Source: Lysobacteraceae bacterium | GTDB lineage: Bacteria; Pseudomonadota; Gammaproteobacteria; Xanthomonadales; Xanthomonadaceae | Assembly (NCBI GenBank): GCA_008015095.1 | Contig: SSEV01000007.1 | Coordinates: 1-58,770, forward strand | Length of the DNA: 58,770 nt | Direction of reading: 5' to 3' | Notes under the pieces: model-generated | Told to the model about the DNA's origin: nothing | The model's database searches: none | The model's input: the letters and a program-made list of their open reading frames with translations, nothing else | Position numbers and translations under genes: made by a program | Part shown: piece after piece, positions 36,461 to 45,267 of the stretch | How the letters are laid out: every line of letters starts with the position of its first letter | How positions within the stretch are numbered: the stretch's first letter is position 1

Positions 36461-37491
36461 GGCCGCTTCCCGCGCTGCGGCGCGCGCGCATCGTCGAGCG
36501 CACGGCAGAGCATCTCCACGCCATCAAGCGTCCGCGGCGACTGCCGTCCCAGCGTCGGTGTCTTCAATGCGTACACATGACCCTGCCTGACCGCACGCAG
36601 TCCGTGGAGTTTGCGCCAACCCTCCAGGCCGTCCGAGCCCTGCGCATCGTAAGTGGTGGTGACGATCGCCTGCGGATCGGCGGAGATCACCGCTTCTCGG
36701 CCGACCGTGGGCGATGGGGCTTGGAGCGCCGCGAAAATATTCACGCCTCCGCACAATACGATGGCGTCATGGATGATCTGGCGTCCGCCAATCGTCATCA
36801 ACGGTTGTTCCCAGACCTGGAAGAACACCCGTACCGGCGGTTTGCCCGCGTGCGCCTTGCGCAAACGTTCGCTGCGCGCCGTGAACGCGCGCGCAGCGCG
36901 TTCGGCCTGCGGCAACGTGCCCGCCAGCAGGCCCAGCTCGCGCAGGGTGTCGGGGATATCGCGCAGGCGGGTCGGCTCGCTGAAATAGATCGGGACACCC
37001 AAAGCGGACAGCTTCGCAGTCGTCGCCGCGGAGGTTCCGCTACGCCAGACGACCAGCAGATCCGGTTTCAGCGCCAGAACCCGCTCCAGATCGACCATGG
37101 TCGCGTCGCCGATCTGCGGGATCCGCTTGGCCGCTTCCGGGTAGTCCGAATAACGCGAAGCGCCCACCACCGCCGCGCCTGCGCCGGCCGCGAACAAGAG
37201 CTCGGTGGTGTTCGGCGCCAGACTGACGATGCGTCGGGCCGGGGCCTTGAGGGTGACGGTACGGCCGGCGTCGTCGACGACCTGGATCGGCGTGGACCGG
37301 GTCGGAGCAGTCCGAATGGGGGGCGGCGCGTCCGAAACGGCGGCAAAGGCGGCCGCAGACGGCGTTACCTTGACCTTTGAATCTTCCGATCTCGCCTCCG
37401 ACGCCATCGACACGGCTGTCGGCGCGATGCAGATCGCGGTCGCGGCCCACAGGAGCAACCCCCGCAGGGGAAAGAGAGACGGAATCCGCAT
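36457..37491 (-). CDS. Periplasmic substrate-binding protein, BtuF-like
   Basis: A 344-aa cluster III (helical backbone) binding protein. The start at 37491 begins a signal peptide (MRIPSLFPLRGLLLWAATAICIA); the frame is open to 37641. After a 45-residue low-complexity linker the fold starts with PIQVVDDAGRTVTLKAPARRIVSLAPNTTELLFAAGAGAAVVG. It continues with RIPQIGDATMVDLERVLALKPDLLVVW, as in cobalamin-binding BtuF proteins, though ferric-siderophore binding is not excluded. A GCCCCG-AAAG-CGGGGC hairpin (37502-37517) lies just before the start codon. I looked for a cobalamin riboswitch upstream and did not find the B12 box. Confidence 0.88.
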   Translation of the reverse strand: MRIPSLFPLRGLLLWAATAICIAPTAVSMASEARSEDSKVKVTPSAAAFAAVSDAPPPIRTAPTRSTPIQVVDDAGRTVTLKAPARRIVSLAPNTTELLFAAGAGAAVVGASRYSDYPEAAKRIPQIGDATMVDLERVLALKPDLLVVWRSGTSAATTAKLSALGVPIYFSEPTRLRDIPDTLRELGLLAGTLPQAERAARAFTARSERLRKAHAGKPPVRVFFQVWEQPLMTIGGRQIIHDAIVLCGGVNIFAALQAPSPTVGREAVISADPQAIVTTTYDAQGSDGLEGWRKLHGLRAVRQGHVYALKTPTLGRQSPRTLDGVEMLCRALDDARAPQRGKRP

Positions 37492-37701
37492 GCGAGGGGA
37501 CGCCCCGCTTTCGGGGCCTGATGGAGAGGCGACCGGAGAATTATAGGAGTCACGCGATCCGGCCGGTTGGGCGACCTCACTCGGCCCGGGCGTGGATGCG
37601 AACACCCCCATGCGCGGCTGTTCATCAATTCTTATCGACACCCATAACTTATTGATTAGATTTGTAAAATATTTTTTACGGAAGAAAAACGGAGCAATTC
37701 T

Positions 37702-37732
37702 CGAAATTCATAGCCGCAATTTCGTGAATTTC
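37702..37732. promoter_or_regulatory. Nested inverted repeats in an AT-rich divergent promoter region
   Basis: CGAAATT-N9-AATTTCG (37702-37724) overlaps GAAATTCA-N14-TGAATTTC (37703-37732). The surrounding 37625-37745 is strikingly AT-rich for this genome. It lies between the ABC importer operon (minus) and the AraC gene (plus), so it is a reasonable operator for the regulator. Confidence 0.45.
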
Positions 37733-37781
37733 ATCAAACTTCGAGGCACATCAGACGCTCCCCCCGTAACGGAGTGAGCGC

Positions 37782-38663
37782 ATGCACATTGAGGCGACGA
37801 CGGCGCGCGGCATCAGGCCCGCAGAACCTCGTCCAGTATTGGTCTCTGGCGAGATCCACAAGTTTGCGGTGGGTCGACAGCCCGCCAGCGTGGTCCCGCA
37901 CAACGGTTTTTCGCTCTGGATCCAGATCCGGGGCAAAGGCCTGGTCTGTGCCCGCGAAGGATGGTTCCGGCTTCGTGCCGGCGAATGGATCGTGATCGAT
38001 CGCGGGCTGGCGACCGATGCGCGCAATAGGGGCCAGGGCCTGATGCTGGGCGTGGTGCTGGGTGGCGCACTGGCAGGGTCGGCGCAGGAGGTCGGCGTAG
38101 TGCCCGGCCGCGGCCGGATGACCGTTTCGCAACTGCGCGAAAGCCTGCGCCGTTGGCGGCAGACGCCCGAAGCCGCCGCGGCCGCTGCGTTGCTCGCCCA
38201 GATCGCAGCGCGCGAATGCGATTACGACAGCGCCATCGCGCGCTGCCCGGGACGTTCACTCTCAACCAAGCGCAGAGTCTTCGCGCGCATGCAACGCGCA
38301 CGGCAGTTCCTCGAAGGCAATCCCCATCGCATCGTCAGGCTGGACGAACTGGCGCGACTGACCAGTTTTTCGAGCTGGTATCTGTCGAAAAAATTCCACG
38401 AGATCTACCAAGAAAGTCCGCAGGAAGCCTCGGTGCGCCTACGCCTGGAGCACGCCAGGGAGTTGCTCGTGGAAACCAGGCATCCGATCAAGCGCATCGC
38501 CGCCGATTGCGGGTTCGACAACTGCGGCAGTTTCGGCCGGGCATTTCGCCGGATGTTTGGCGAAACGCCGACCGGCTATCGCCGCATCGCCCACTGCGCG
38601 CCGACCCACGGCGCGCAACCGCAATGCATCGCCGCCGCATATCCCCAATCGCTGGCGGCATGA
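37782..38663 (+). CDS. AraC-family transcriptional regulator
   Basis: A 293-aa regulator. The ribosome binding site ACGGAGTG precedes the ATG. The N-terminal about 100 residues look like a cupin-type sensor (FSLWIQIRGKGLVCAREGWFRLRAGEWIVID). The C-terminal 100 residues hold two AraC helix-turn-helices: IVRLDELARLTSFSSWYLSKKFHEIYQESP and HPIKRIAADCGFDNCGSFGRAFRRMFGETPTGYRR. Divergent from the BtuFCD-like operon, which it may control. An 8-bp stem-loop at 38702 follows. Confidence 0.92.
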   Translation: MHIEATTARGIRPAEPRPVLVSGEIHKFAVGRQPASVVPHNGFSLWIQIRGKGLVCAREGWFRLRAGEWIVIDRGLATDARNRGQGLMLGVVLGGALAGSAQEVGVVPGRGRMTVSQLRESLRRWRQTPEAAAAAALLAQIAARECDYDSAIARCPGRSLSTKRRVFARMQRARQFLEGNPHRIVRLDELARLTSFSSWYLSKKFHEIYQESPQEASVRLRLEHARELLVETRHPIKRIAADCGFDNCGSFGRAFRRMFGETPTGYRRIAHCAPTHGAQPQCIAAAYPQSLAA

Positions 38664-38701
38664 GCGCGATGCGCTTGCATTGCGAAACCCGCTGCAGCAA
38701 G

Positions 38702-38728
38702 GGTAACGCCGCAAACGTCAGCGTTGCC
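38702..38728 (+). terminator. Stem-loop after the AraC gene
   Basis: GGTAACGC and GCGTTGCC pair over 8 bp with one G-U in RNA and an 11-nt loop, 39 bp past the AraC stop. No T-run. Confidence 0.4.
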
Positions 38729-38796
38729 GCGGCGCAGGGATGTGCCGTTCGCGAATCGGAAACGCAAGGGTTCGATTCGGCGGAAACGCGTTCGGA
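38725..38796. repeat. 72-bp imperfect direct repeat, copy A
   Basis: Shares TGCCGCG...CA.GGATG.GCCG.TCGCGAATCG, then a spacer, GTT.GATTCG and a closing GTTCGGA with copy B at 39105-39175. Inside, CGAATCG and CGATTCG form an inverted repeat. Confidence 0.65.
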
Positions 38797-38869
38797 CTGG
38801 CGCCGAGCGCGCGATCGCCGGACAAGCCCAGGGCGGATTTGTTCGGTGTCGCCCGATATCCGCCGCCAC

Positions 38870-38903
38870 GGACGCATGCATCGCGACCACAACGCATGCG
38901 TCC
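38870..38903. repeat. 10-bp perfect inverted repeat
   Basis: GGACGCATGC (38870-38879) and GCATGCGTCC (38894-38903) with a 14-nt loop. Position between a regulator and an operon head allows either a structural RNA element or a protein-binding site. Confidence 0.6.
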
Positions 38904-38970
38904 GCACGCATTGCCGCAAGCCGTCTTCGTGCGCCGAATTTGCCGGAATGCTTGCGCATCAGCGTAGCGG

Positions 38971-38997
38971 ACAAAACAAGCGCACGAGCGCCGATAA
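38971..38997 (+). promoter_or_regulatory. Candidate FliA (sigma-28) promoter
   Basis: GCCGATAA at 38990-38997 equals the sigma-28 -10 consensus. The -35 position holds ACAAAACA (consensus TAAAGTTT) at the standard 11-nt gap. It points toward the TPR-fliQ operon 236 bp downstream. The -35 is poor, so this is only a candidate. Confidence 0.35.
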
Positions 38998-39104
38998 AAA
39001 AACGTCGTGGACGTGAGAGTCTGCGTTCGCCTCACCGCGGAATCGATTTGACCTCGATGCATATCTTCCACTTTTGACTCAGACGACGCTGAAAAAACCC
39101 GTAC

Positions 39105-39175
39105 TGCCGCGAAACAAGGATGCGCCGCTCGCGAATCGAACACGCACGCGTTTGATTCGCGGCAGCGGGTTCGGA
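39105..39175. repeat. 72-bp imperfect direct repeat, copy B
   Basis: Second copy of the 38725-38796 repeat, one base shorter. Its internal CGCGAATC/GATTCGCG stem is 8 bp and perfect. It ends about 58 bp before the TPR gene start, so it may lie in the leader of the flagellar operon. Confidence 0.65.
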
Positions 39176-39233
39176 CCTGTGCGGAACTCGCCATCGCGTT
39201 CCCTCATCTTTCTCGAAGCCATCAACAGCGATC

Positions 39234-40364
39234 ATGCAAACCACGCAGCTCCGCAGATTTCTGCAACAGGATCCCGACAATGCCGGATTGGCGTGCGCGT
39301 TGGCCGAGGCGCTGATCGCGCAGTCCGCGGCAGACGAGGCGTTGGCGGCATTGGCGACGTTACCTGCCTCCGAACAGGCAAAACCGCAAGTGCGTTTCCT
39401 GCAATCGCGTTGCGCTTTGGTGGCGGGTCGTCACCAGGACGCCGTTTCCGGATACCGCAGCCTGCTCGCGGATGGGCATGATGCGCTCGGGATCCGCCAT
39501 GACTACATCCACGCATTACTGTGCGCGCGCAGTTTGGAGCAGGCGTCCGATGCGCTGGCGCTCGCCGTGCTGCGCTATGGCGCGACCGCCGAGCTGCTGG
39601 TGCTCAAGGCGCGCATCGAGGCGATGCGCGGCGAGAGTCGTCACGCTGCGGCCAGCGCCGACGCTGCGTTGGCGGCCGATCCCGCCAATGCCGCCGCCGC
39701 GGGCGTCAAGGCCTTGGCCTTGCATGACGACGGCGACTACAGCGCCGCCGAAACAGCCGCAGAGATCGCGCTGAAGCTCGATCCGCAACAGCACGAAGCG
39801 TCGCTGGTGATCGCCTCCGGGCTGCGCCGACGGGGGGAGATCGATGCCGTCGCGCGCGCGTACGAACGCATTCTTTCGCGCCATCCGCGCTCTGCGCGCG
39901 CATTGGCAGGCTATGCCGAAACCGCGCTCCGGCGTGGCGACTTCGCCGGAGCGGAATCTCTGCTGCGCGAAGCGACCACGCATATGCCCGAACATATCGG
40001 CACCTGGCACGCGCTGGCCTGGGCGCAGCTGTTGCAGGGCCGGCACGCCGATGCCGACGCCAGTTACCGCCGCGCCTACGCGATCGATCGCAACTTCGGC
40101 GACACCCACGGCGGTTTGGCCTTGGCCGCAGTCCTCCGCGGCGAATATGCCGCCGCGGAGGCGGCGATCGCGCGCGCGCGCCGGCTCGATCCGCGCGCGA
40201 TGACCGCGCGTTGCGCGGAAGTCCTGCTTGCGGATGCGCAAGGCGATACCGACCGCGCCGAAGCGCTGCTGCAATCGGTATTGAACGACGCGGGCGGCGC
40301 AGAAATCCCGGTGCGCGAATTCGCCGCAGCGATGAAGTCCCTGTTGACCGCGAAGGCGGGCTGA
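39234..40364 (+). CDS. TPR-repeat protein at the head of the flagellar operon
   Basis: A 376-aa soluble protein built from about 10 tetratricopeptide repeats, for example AEALIAQSAADEALAALATLP, LHDDGDYSAAETAAEIALKLDPQ, AWAQLLQGRHADADASYRRAYAID and AAVLRGEYAAAEAAIARARRLDP. No signal peptide or other domain. It ends 4 bp before fliQ and is surely co-transcribed. Several type III systems use TPR proteins as chaperones or pilotins, and others modify flagellin; the repeats alone do not decide. The ribosome binding site is weak. Confidence 0.8.
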   Translation: MQTTQLRRFLQQDPDNAGLACALAEALIAQSAADEALAALATLPASEQAKPQVRFLQSRCALVAGRHQDAVSGYRSLLADGHDALGIRHDYIHALLCARSLEQASDALALAVLRYGATAELLVLKARIEAMRGESRHAAASADAALAADPANAAAAGVKALALHDDGDYSAAETAAEIALKLDPQQHEASLVIASGLRRRGEIDAVARAYERILSRHPRSARALAGYAETALRRGDFAGAESLLREATTHMPEHIGTWHALAWAQLLQGRHADADASYRRAYAIDRNFGDTHGGLALAAVLRGEYAAAEAAIARARRLDPRAMTARCAEVLLADAQGDTDRAEALLQSVLNDAGGAEIPVREFAAAMKSLLTAKAG

Positions 40365-40368
40365 GCGC

Positions 40369-40638
40369 ATGGACAGCGATCTCGCCCTCCGTGTGCTGTC
40401 CGATATGTTGCTGGCCGCAGCCACGATGTCGGCGCCGCTGCTGTTGGCGACGTTGGCCGTCGGTTTGCTGGTTTCGATCGTGCAGGTCGTCACCCAGATT
40501 CAGGAAATGACCCTGACCTTCGTTCCCAAGCTCATCGTGGTGATCGTGATCTGCATGGCGTTGGGCGGGTGGATGCTGTCGATCGCGGTCGAATTCTCCC
40601 GACGCATGTTCGAGATCGCCGCGGGGTTGTCGCCATGA
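40369..40638 (+). CDS. fliQ: Flagellar export apparatus protein FliQ
   Basis: An 89-aa protein with two membrane helices (SAPLLLATLAVGLLVSIVQVVTQIQE and LTFVPKLIVVIVICMALGGWML), exactly the FliQ/SctS layout and length. Four copies form part of the export gate core with FliP and FliR. It opens the export-gate block here, directly after the TPR gene, while fliP is at the far end of the window. Its stop overlaps fliR. Confidence 0.95.
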   Translation: MDSDLALRVLSDMLLAAATMSAPLLLATLAVGLLVSIVQVVTQIQEMTLTFVPKLIVVIVICMALGGWMLSIAVEFSRRMFEIAAGLSP

Positions 40639-41402
40639 CCGCGTTCGAGAACGCCGCCGGCATGCTGGCGTTGGCGTTTCTGCGCTATGCCCCCGCGATC
40701 GTGTTGCCGTCGCTGTCGCCGCTGCGCTGGGCGCCGCCTCTGGTGCGCATCGTACTGGCGCTCGGCCTGGCCTGGGTCACCATGCTGGCCATGCCGGTCG
40801 AAGACCTCCACGCCGGGCTGGGTCACGCCGTGGCCTGGACCGCGGCCGCGTTCGGCGAACTTGCGATCGGCACGGCGTTCGGGCTGGCGCTCGCGATGCC
40901 GCAGGCGGCGTTGCATCACGGCGGATGGTTGCTCGATGTGCAGGCCGGTCTCGGCACCGCCACGCTGTTCGATCCCGGCGCGCAGAACGAAACCCAATCC
41001 TTGCTGGGCATGGCGTTGATGCTGTTGGCGACGGCGTTGTTCTTCACGCTCGATCTGCATCTGGATCTGTACCGCAGCCTGATCGCGAGCACGCAGGTAT
41101 TGCCGCTCGGGCAGATGGCGTTGCGCCCGGAACCGACCGCGATCCTGGCGATGATCGGCAACAGTTTTCTGCTTGGCCTGATGGTTGTCGCGCCGGTCAT
41201 GCTGGGGCTGTTCGCGATCGATATCGGCGTGGCTTACGCCACCCGGTCGATGCCGCAGGCCAACGTGTATTTCCTCGCGCTGCCGTTGAAAGCGCTAGCG
41301 GCGATGCTGTTGCTGGCGGTGGCGCTGAACACGATGCCGGCGCTGATTTCGCGCCTGTATCACGACGCCTTCTCCCGCGTTCCGTCGATGCTCGGAGTCT
41401 GA
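40635..41402 (+). CDS. fliR: Flagellar export apparatus protein FliR
   Basis: A 255-aa membrane protein with about six helices. ATG at 40635 overlaps the fliQ TGA. RYAPAIVLPSLSPLRWAPPLVRIVLALGLAW and GLFAIDIGVAYATRSMPQANVYFLALPLKALAAMLLLA are the typical N- and C-terminal FliR/SctT stretches. One copy per export gate. Length is as expected (E. coli 261). Confidence 0.95.
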   Translation: MTAFENAAGMLALAFLRYAPAIVLPSLSPLRWAPPLVRIVLALGLAWVTMLAMPVEDLHAGLGHAVAWTAAAFGELAIGTAFGLALAMPQAALHHGGWLLDVQAGLGTATLFDPGAQNETQSLLGMALMLLATALFFTLDLHLDLYRSLIASTQVLPLGQMALRPEPTAILAMIGNSFLLGLMVVAPVMLGLFAIDIGVAYATRSMPQANVYFLALPLKALAAMLLLAVALNTMPALISRLYHDAFSRVPSMLGV

Positions 41403-41403
41403 C

Positions 41404-42474
41404 ATGTCGCAGGCGGACCAGGACAAGACCGAACAACCGACGCCGCACCGCCTGGAAGAGGCGCGCAAACGCGGCGAAGTCGCCAAGAGCGCCGAAATCG
41501 CTGCGCTGACGGTGCTGGTCGTGTTCGCGGCGATTGTCGGATTGACCGCAGCCACGGTGGCTTCCGCGTTCGTTTCCGTCGGCTCGCGCCTGATCGTGGT
41601 CGCGGGCCAGGCGCCGAAACCGGACGGCGCTTTTCTGGCGTGGCTTGGCAATGTCGCCGCGCCGCTGTGGCAGGCGCTGACGCCGCTGGCGCTGGGATTG
41701 GTGATCGCCGCGGTACTCGGCAACGTCGTGCAATTCGGGCCGCTGTTGAGCACGCATCCGCTGAAGCCTGACTTCAAGCGGATGAACCCGGCGCAAGCGC
41801 TCAAGCGCATCTTCTCGATGCGTACATTGTGGGAGCTCGCCAAGACCCTGCTCAAACTGTCGCTGCTGACGGCGATATGCGCGGTATTCGTGTGGAAAGC
41901 GCCCGCGCTGATCGAAAGCGTATCAGCCAGCGCGCCGCGCCGACTCGGCGATCTGGCGCATGGCGCGTTCGTGAAAACGTCGCTGTGCGTGCTTCTGGTG
42001 CTGGCCGCGGCGGCCTTGGCCGATGGCTTGTTCGCACGGCGCGAGTACATGAAGAAGATGCGGATGAGCCGGCGCGAACTGAAGGAAGAGGTCAAGCGCC
42101 GTGACGGCGATCCGACGGTCAAATCGAGGCAGCGCCAGCAGATCCGCGAGCTGTTGAAGAAAGTCCGCGCGCTGGCCAAGGTCGGCAGCGCCGACGTGGT
42201 CGTGACCAATCCGACCCATGTCGCGGTGGCTTTGCGCTATCGCCCCGGCGAAACGCCGGCGCCGGTGGTATTGGCCAAGGGCGCGGATTTGCTCAGCGCC
42301 AGAATTCGCCAGCTCGCGGCGCGCCATCGTGTTCCGGTGATCCGCGCTCCGGCGCTGGCCCGCGCCTTGTACCGAGAATGCGCGATCGACGGGATGGTGC
42401 CGGCGCAACGGTATTCGGACCTTGCGCCGGTCTATCGCGAGATCTGGGCGCGAGCGCAGGGCGCGCCGCGATGA
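41404..42474 (+). CDS. flhB: Flagellar export switch protein FlhB
   Basis: A 356-aa protein. The N-terminus DQDKTEQPTPHRLEEARKRGEV is the FlhB hallmark, followed by four membrane helices. The cytosolic domain carries SRRELKEEVKRRDGDP and the autocleavage motif NPTH with Asn269, the same number as in E. coli. Cleavage there switches export from rod/hook to filament substrates. The motif is intact, so substrate switching is probably retained. Overlaps flhA by 4 nt. Confidence 0.96.
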   Translation: MSQADQDKTEQPTPHRLEEARKRGEVAKSAEIAALTVLVVFAAIVGLTAATVASAFVSVGSRLIVVAGQAPKPDGAFLAWLGNVAAPLWQALTPLALGLVIAAVLGNVVQFGPLLSTHPLKPDFKRMNPAQALKRIFSMRTLWELAKTLLKLSLLTAICAVFVWKAPALIESVSASAPRRLGDLAHGAFVKTSLCVLLVLAAAALADGLFARREYMKKMRMSRRELKEEVKRRDGDPTVKSRQRQQIRELLKKVRALAKVGSADVVVTNPTHVAVALRYRPGETPAPVVLAKGADLLSARIRQLAARHRVPVIRAPALARALYRECAIDGMVPAQRYSDLAPVYREIWARAQGAPR

Positions 42475-44519
42475 GAGACCTGTTCGTCCAACTCTGGCGC
42501 GGCAAACGCGACCTCGGCCTGATCGCATTGGTGATCGGCGTGCTGACCGTGTTGTTCGTGCCGGTTCCCGCGCCATTCCTGGATTTCCTGCTGATCGCGA
42601 ACATCAGCATGGCGCTGTTGATCCTGCTGGTGACCTTCTTCACCGAAACGCCGCTGAAGTTCTCGACCTTTCCGACCATTCTTCTGCTGGCGACTTTGTT
42701 CCGGTTGGCGCTGAACGTCTCGGCGACACGCCTGATCCTCGAAGGCGCCGATGCCGGGCGCGTGATCAATGCGATCGGCGAATTCGTGGTCGGAGGCAAT
42801 TACATCGTCGGCGCGGTCGTGTTCCTGATTCTCGTCGTGGTGCAGTACGTGGTGGTGACCAGCGGCGCGCAACGCGTCGCCGAGGTCGCTGCGCGATTCA
42901 CGCTCGACAGCATGCCCGGCAAACAGATGAGCATCGACGCGGACATGAACATGGGCCTGATCGACGAGCGCGAGGCGCGCGCGCGACGGGCGATGATCGA
43001 GAAAGAAGCGAATTTCTACGGCGCGATGGACGGCGCCACCAAATTCGTCAAGGGCGACGCCATCGCCGGCATCATCATCATCCTGATCAACATCGTCGGC
43101 GGTCTGGCGATCGGCATCGCGCAAATGGGCTTGCCTTGGGGCGAGGCGGTGCGGCGGTTCACCTTGCTGACGATCGGCGACGGCATCGTCACCCAGATCC
43201 CGTCGCTGGTGATCGCAGTCGCGACCGGCATCATCATCACCCGCGCCGCAGCCGACGCCCAGCTCGGCGCCGAGATCCCGCGGCAGGTGCTGGCCAATCC
43301 CAAGGCCCTGCTGATCGTCGCGCTGGCGTTGTTCGTAGCGTTGCTGCTGCCGGGTTTTCCGAAGCTGCCGGTGCTGGCCGCGTTGTCGGCCATCGGCGAC
43401 TTGGTCTATGTGGCCGTGCGACGTGGCGTCGACGACGACGCGGAGCAAGCGCATACCGAAGCTCCGGCGTCACGGCCCGGCGAGGATCTGCAGCACCTGT
43501 TGCGCATCGAACCGGTTGAAGTGCGCTTCGGCAAGGCGCTCGGCCCGTTGTTCGAAGGGCCGGACGACGACATCCAGCAGCGAATCGCCGCTTTGCGCAA
43601 GCAACTGCTGCAGGATCTCGGATTCCTGTTACCCAAGGTGCATGCCGCAGCGACGGTCGATGTGCCGGCCGACGCCTACGAAATCAGGCTCAACGGCGTG
43701 CGCGCGGGCGGCAGCGTGCTGATGCGCGATCATGTGCTGGCGATCAACCCCGGCGGCGCGCGGCAGGCACTGGAAGGCGTGCAGACTCGCGATCCGGCCT
43801 ACGGGCTGCCCGCGCAATGGATCGCGCGCGACGCGCGCCAAACGGCGCGCAGCGCCGGCTACACCCTGGTCGAGCCGGACACGGTGTTGACCACGCACCT
43901 GACCGAGGTGATCCGGCACAACGCCGCCGATCTGCTCACCCGTGCGGGCGTGGAGCGCATGCTGCAGCGCGCGCGCGACCAGCACGGTTCTCTGGTCGAC
44001 GAGCTGGTGCCGGCGGTGATGAGCTACTCGGAAGTGCAGAAAGTGCTGCAATTGCTGCTGCGCGAGCAGGTCAGCATCCGCAATCTCGAAGCGGTGCTCG
44101 AAGTCCTGGTCGACGCCGGACGTACGGTCAAACTTCCGGAAGAACTGGCCGAACGTGTGCGCGAACGGCTCGGCGCCTCGATCTGCCAGGCACTGCGCGA
44201 CGCCGAAGGCGAACTGCAGGTGCTGACCATCGCGCCGGACATCGAACGCTCCCTGCTGGCCAGCGCGCGCCCCGGCGAAACCCGCGCGACGCCTTTCGGC
44301 GAAATCGCGCAATTCGACGCCTTCATGCAGAACCTCGGCAAGCAGGTCGAAGCGATGATGGGGCGCAATCTCGCGCCGGTGCTGCTATGCGCATCACCGC
44401 TGCGACGCAGCCTGCGCGGTCTGTTGCAACGCTCGATGCCCTATGTCGCGGTGATCGGGCTCAACGAAGTGCCTTCGAACCTGCCGGTGCGCGCATTCGC
44501 TTCGGTGCAGGCGCACTGA
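42471..44519 (+). CDS. flhA: Flagellar export gate protein FlhA
   Basis: A 682-aa protein (E. coli 692). The start at 42471 overlaps the flhB stop. About eight membrane helices with PAPFLDFLLIANISMALLILLVTFF and LLATLFRLALNVSATRLIL. The highly conserved FHIPEP-type region reads RFTLDSMPGKQMSIDADMN...GLIDE and FYGAMDGATKFVKGDA. The C-terminal nonameric docking-platform domain follows from about residue 340. It binds chaperone-substrate complexes and uses the proton gradient. Intact as far as I can see. Confidence 0.96.
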   Translation: MRDLFVQLWRGKRDLGLIALVIGVLTVLFVPVPAPFLDFLLIANISMALLILLVTFFTETPLKFSTFPTILLLATLFRLALNVSATRLILEGADAGRVINAIGEFVVGGNYIVGAVVFLILVVVQYVVVTSGAQRVAEVAARFTLDSMPGKQMSIDADMNMGLIDEREARARRAMIEKEANFYGAMDGATKFVKGDAIAGIIIILINIVGGLAIGIAQMGLPWGEAVRRFTLLTIGDGIVTQIPSLVIAVATGIIITRAAADAQLGAEIPRQVLANPKALLIVALALFVALLLPGFPKLPVLAALSAIGDLVYVAVRRGVDDDAEQAHTEAPASRPGEDLQHLLRIEPVEVRFGKALGPLFEGPDDDIQQRIAALRKQLLQDLGFLLPKVHAAATVDVPADAYEIRLNGVRAGGSVLMRDHVLAINPGGARQALEGVQTRDPAYGLPAQWIARDARQTARSAGYTLVEPDTVLTTHLTEVIRHNAADLLTRAGVERMLQRARDQHGSLVDELVPAVMSYSEVQKVLQLLLREQVSIRNLEAVLEVLVDAGRTVKLPEELAERVRERLGASICQALRDAEGELQVLTIAPDIERSLLASARPGETRATPFGEIAQFDAFMQNLGKQVEAMMGRNLAPVLLCASPLRRSLRGLLQRSMPYVAVIGLNEVPSNLPVRAFASVQAH

Positions 44520-44539
44520 GGAATTCAACCGGGATACCC

Positions 44540-45235
44540 ATGAGCGACCCCATCCAAATCGTTTCACGCAGTCTCGGCGACGATCTCCGCGCCCTCGCGG
44601 CGATCGGGCACAACGTCGCCAACCTCAGCACCCCAGGCTATCGCGCCGCGCGCGCGCTGCCCGCGTTCGATGGCGCATTCGCGCCGGGCGCTGCGTCCAA
44701 CATCGAGTCGCGCACCGCGATCGATCAGCGCGACGGGGCGTTGGTCCAGACCGCGCGCCCGCTCGATCTCGCGCTGCGTGGCCGCGGTTTTTTCGTGATC
44801 GAGCGCGATGGACGCGAACTGCTGGTGCGTTCGGGCGCGTTCCGGATCGATCGCGACAACCGGTTGGTCACCGCTTCCGGCGACCCGGTGCTGGGGCTAA
44901 CCGGACCGCTGATCGTGCCCGGCGATGCGCTGCGCATCGGCGCGGACGGCGCGATTCTCGCCGAAGGTCGCGAACTCGACCGTCTGCGGATCGTCGCCGT
45001 CGCCGATCCCGCCGGCCTGCGTCCGGCCGGCGGCGGCGCTTATCTCTATCTCGGCGCGCACGGCGATTGGACGGGCCGGGTGATCCAGGGCGCGATCGAG
45101 AGCGCCAACGTCGATGCGGCGGAAGAAACCGTGCGCCTGATCGAACTCACCCGGCACGCCGAATCGGTGCAACGGGTGATTTCGATCTACGACAAGGCGA
45201 TGGGCGCCGGCATCAATCAACTCGGCGGCGAATGA
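44540..45235 (+). CDS. flgF: Flagellar proximal rod protein FlgF
   Basis: A 231-aa protein. N-terminal rod motif ALAAIGHNVANLSTPGYRAARALP, the middle LALRGRGFFVIERDGRELLVRSGAFRIDRDNRLVTASGDPVLG and the C-terminal ESANVDAAEETVRLIELTRHAESVQRVISIYDKAM fit FlgF-type rod proteins. It precedes flgG, as usual. The usual rod N-terminus is about ten residues longer; this copy starts SDPIQIVSRSLGDDL. Confidence 0.85.
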   Translation: MSDPIQIVSRSLGDDLRALAAIGHNVANLSTPGYRAARALPAFDGAFAPGAASNIESRTAIDQRDGALVQTARPLDLALRGRGFFVIERDGRELLVRSGAFRIDRDNRLVTASGDPVLGLTGPLIVPGDALRIGADGAILAEGRELDRLRIVAVADPAGLRPAGGGAYLYLGAHGDWTGRVIQGAIESANVDAAEETVRLIELTRHAESVQRVISIYDKAMGAGINQLGGE

Positions 45236-45267
45236 CGCCGTCCTACCACAACGCAGAGGCCGACAAG

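Larger units (their letters stand above)
38664..39233. other. 570-bp intergenic region rich in repeats, upstream of the flagellar operon
   Basis: No convincing gene. It holds a terminator-like stem (38702-38728), a 72-bp imperfect direct repeat (38725-38796 and 39105-39175), a 10-bp perfect inverted repeat (38870-38903) and a sigma-28-like -10 box (38990-38997), all listed. Confidence 0.6.

Noticed and set aside
34284..37491. MbtH plus importer as a siderophore biosynthesis cluster
   Set aside because: No biosynthetic gene (NRPS, isochorismate or hydroxylase) lies in the window.
37492..37640. Cobalamin riboswitch upstream of the BtuF-like gene
   Set aside because: I looked for the B12-box type core and did not find it; only a small GC hairpin before the start codon is visible.
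38664..39233. Possible genes on either strand in the 570-bp gap
   Set aside because: All frames run through the 72-bp repeats and have no ribosome binding site or domain pattern.
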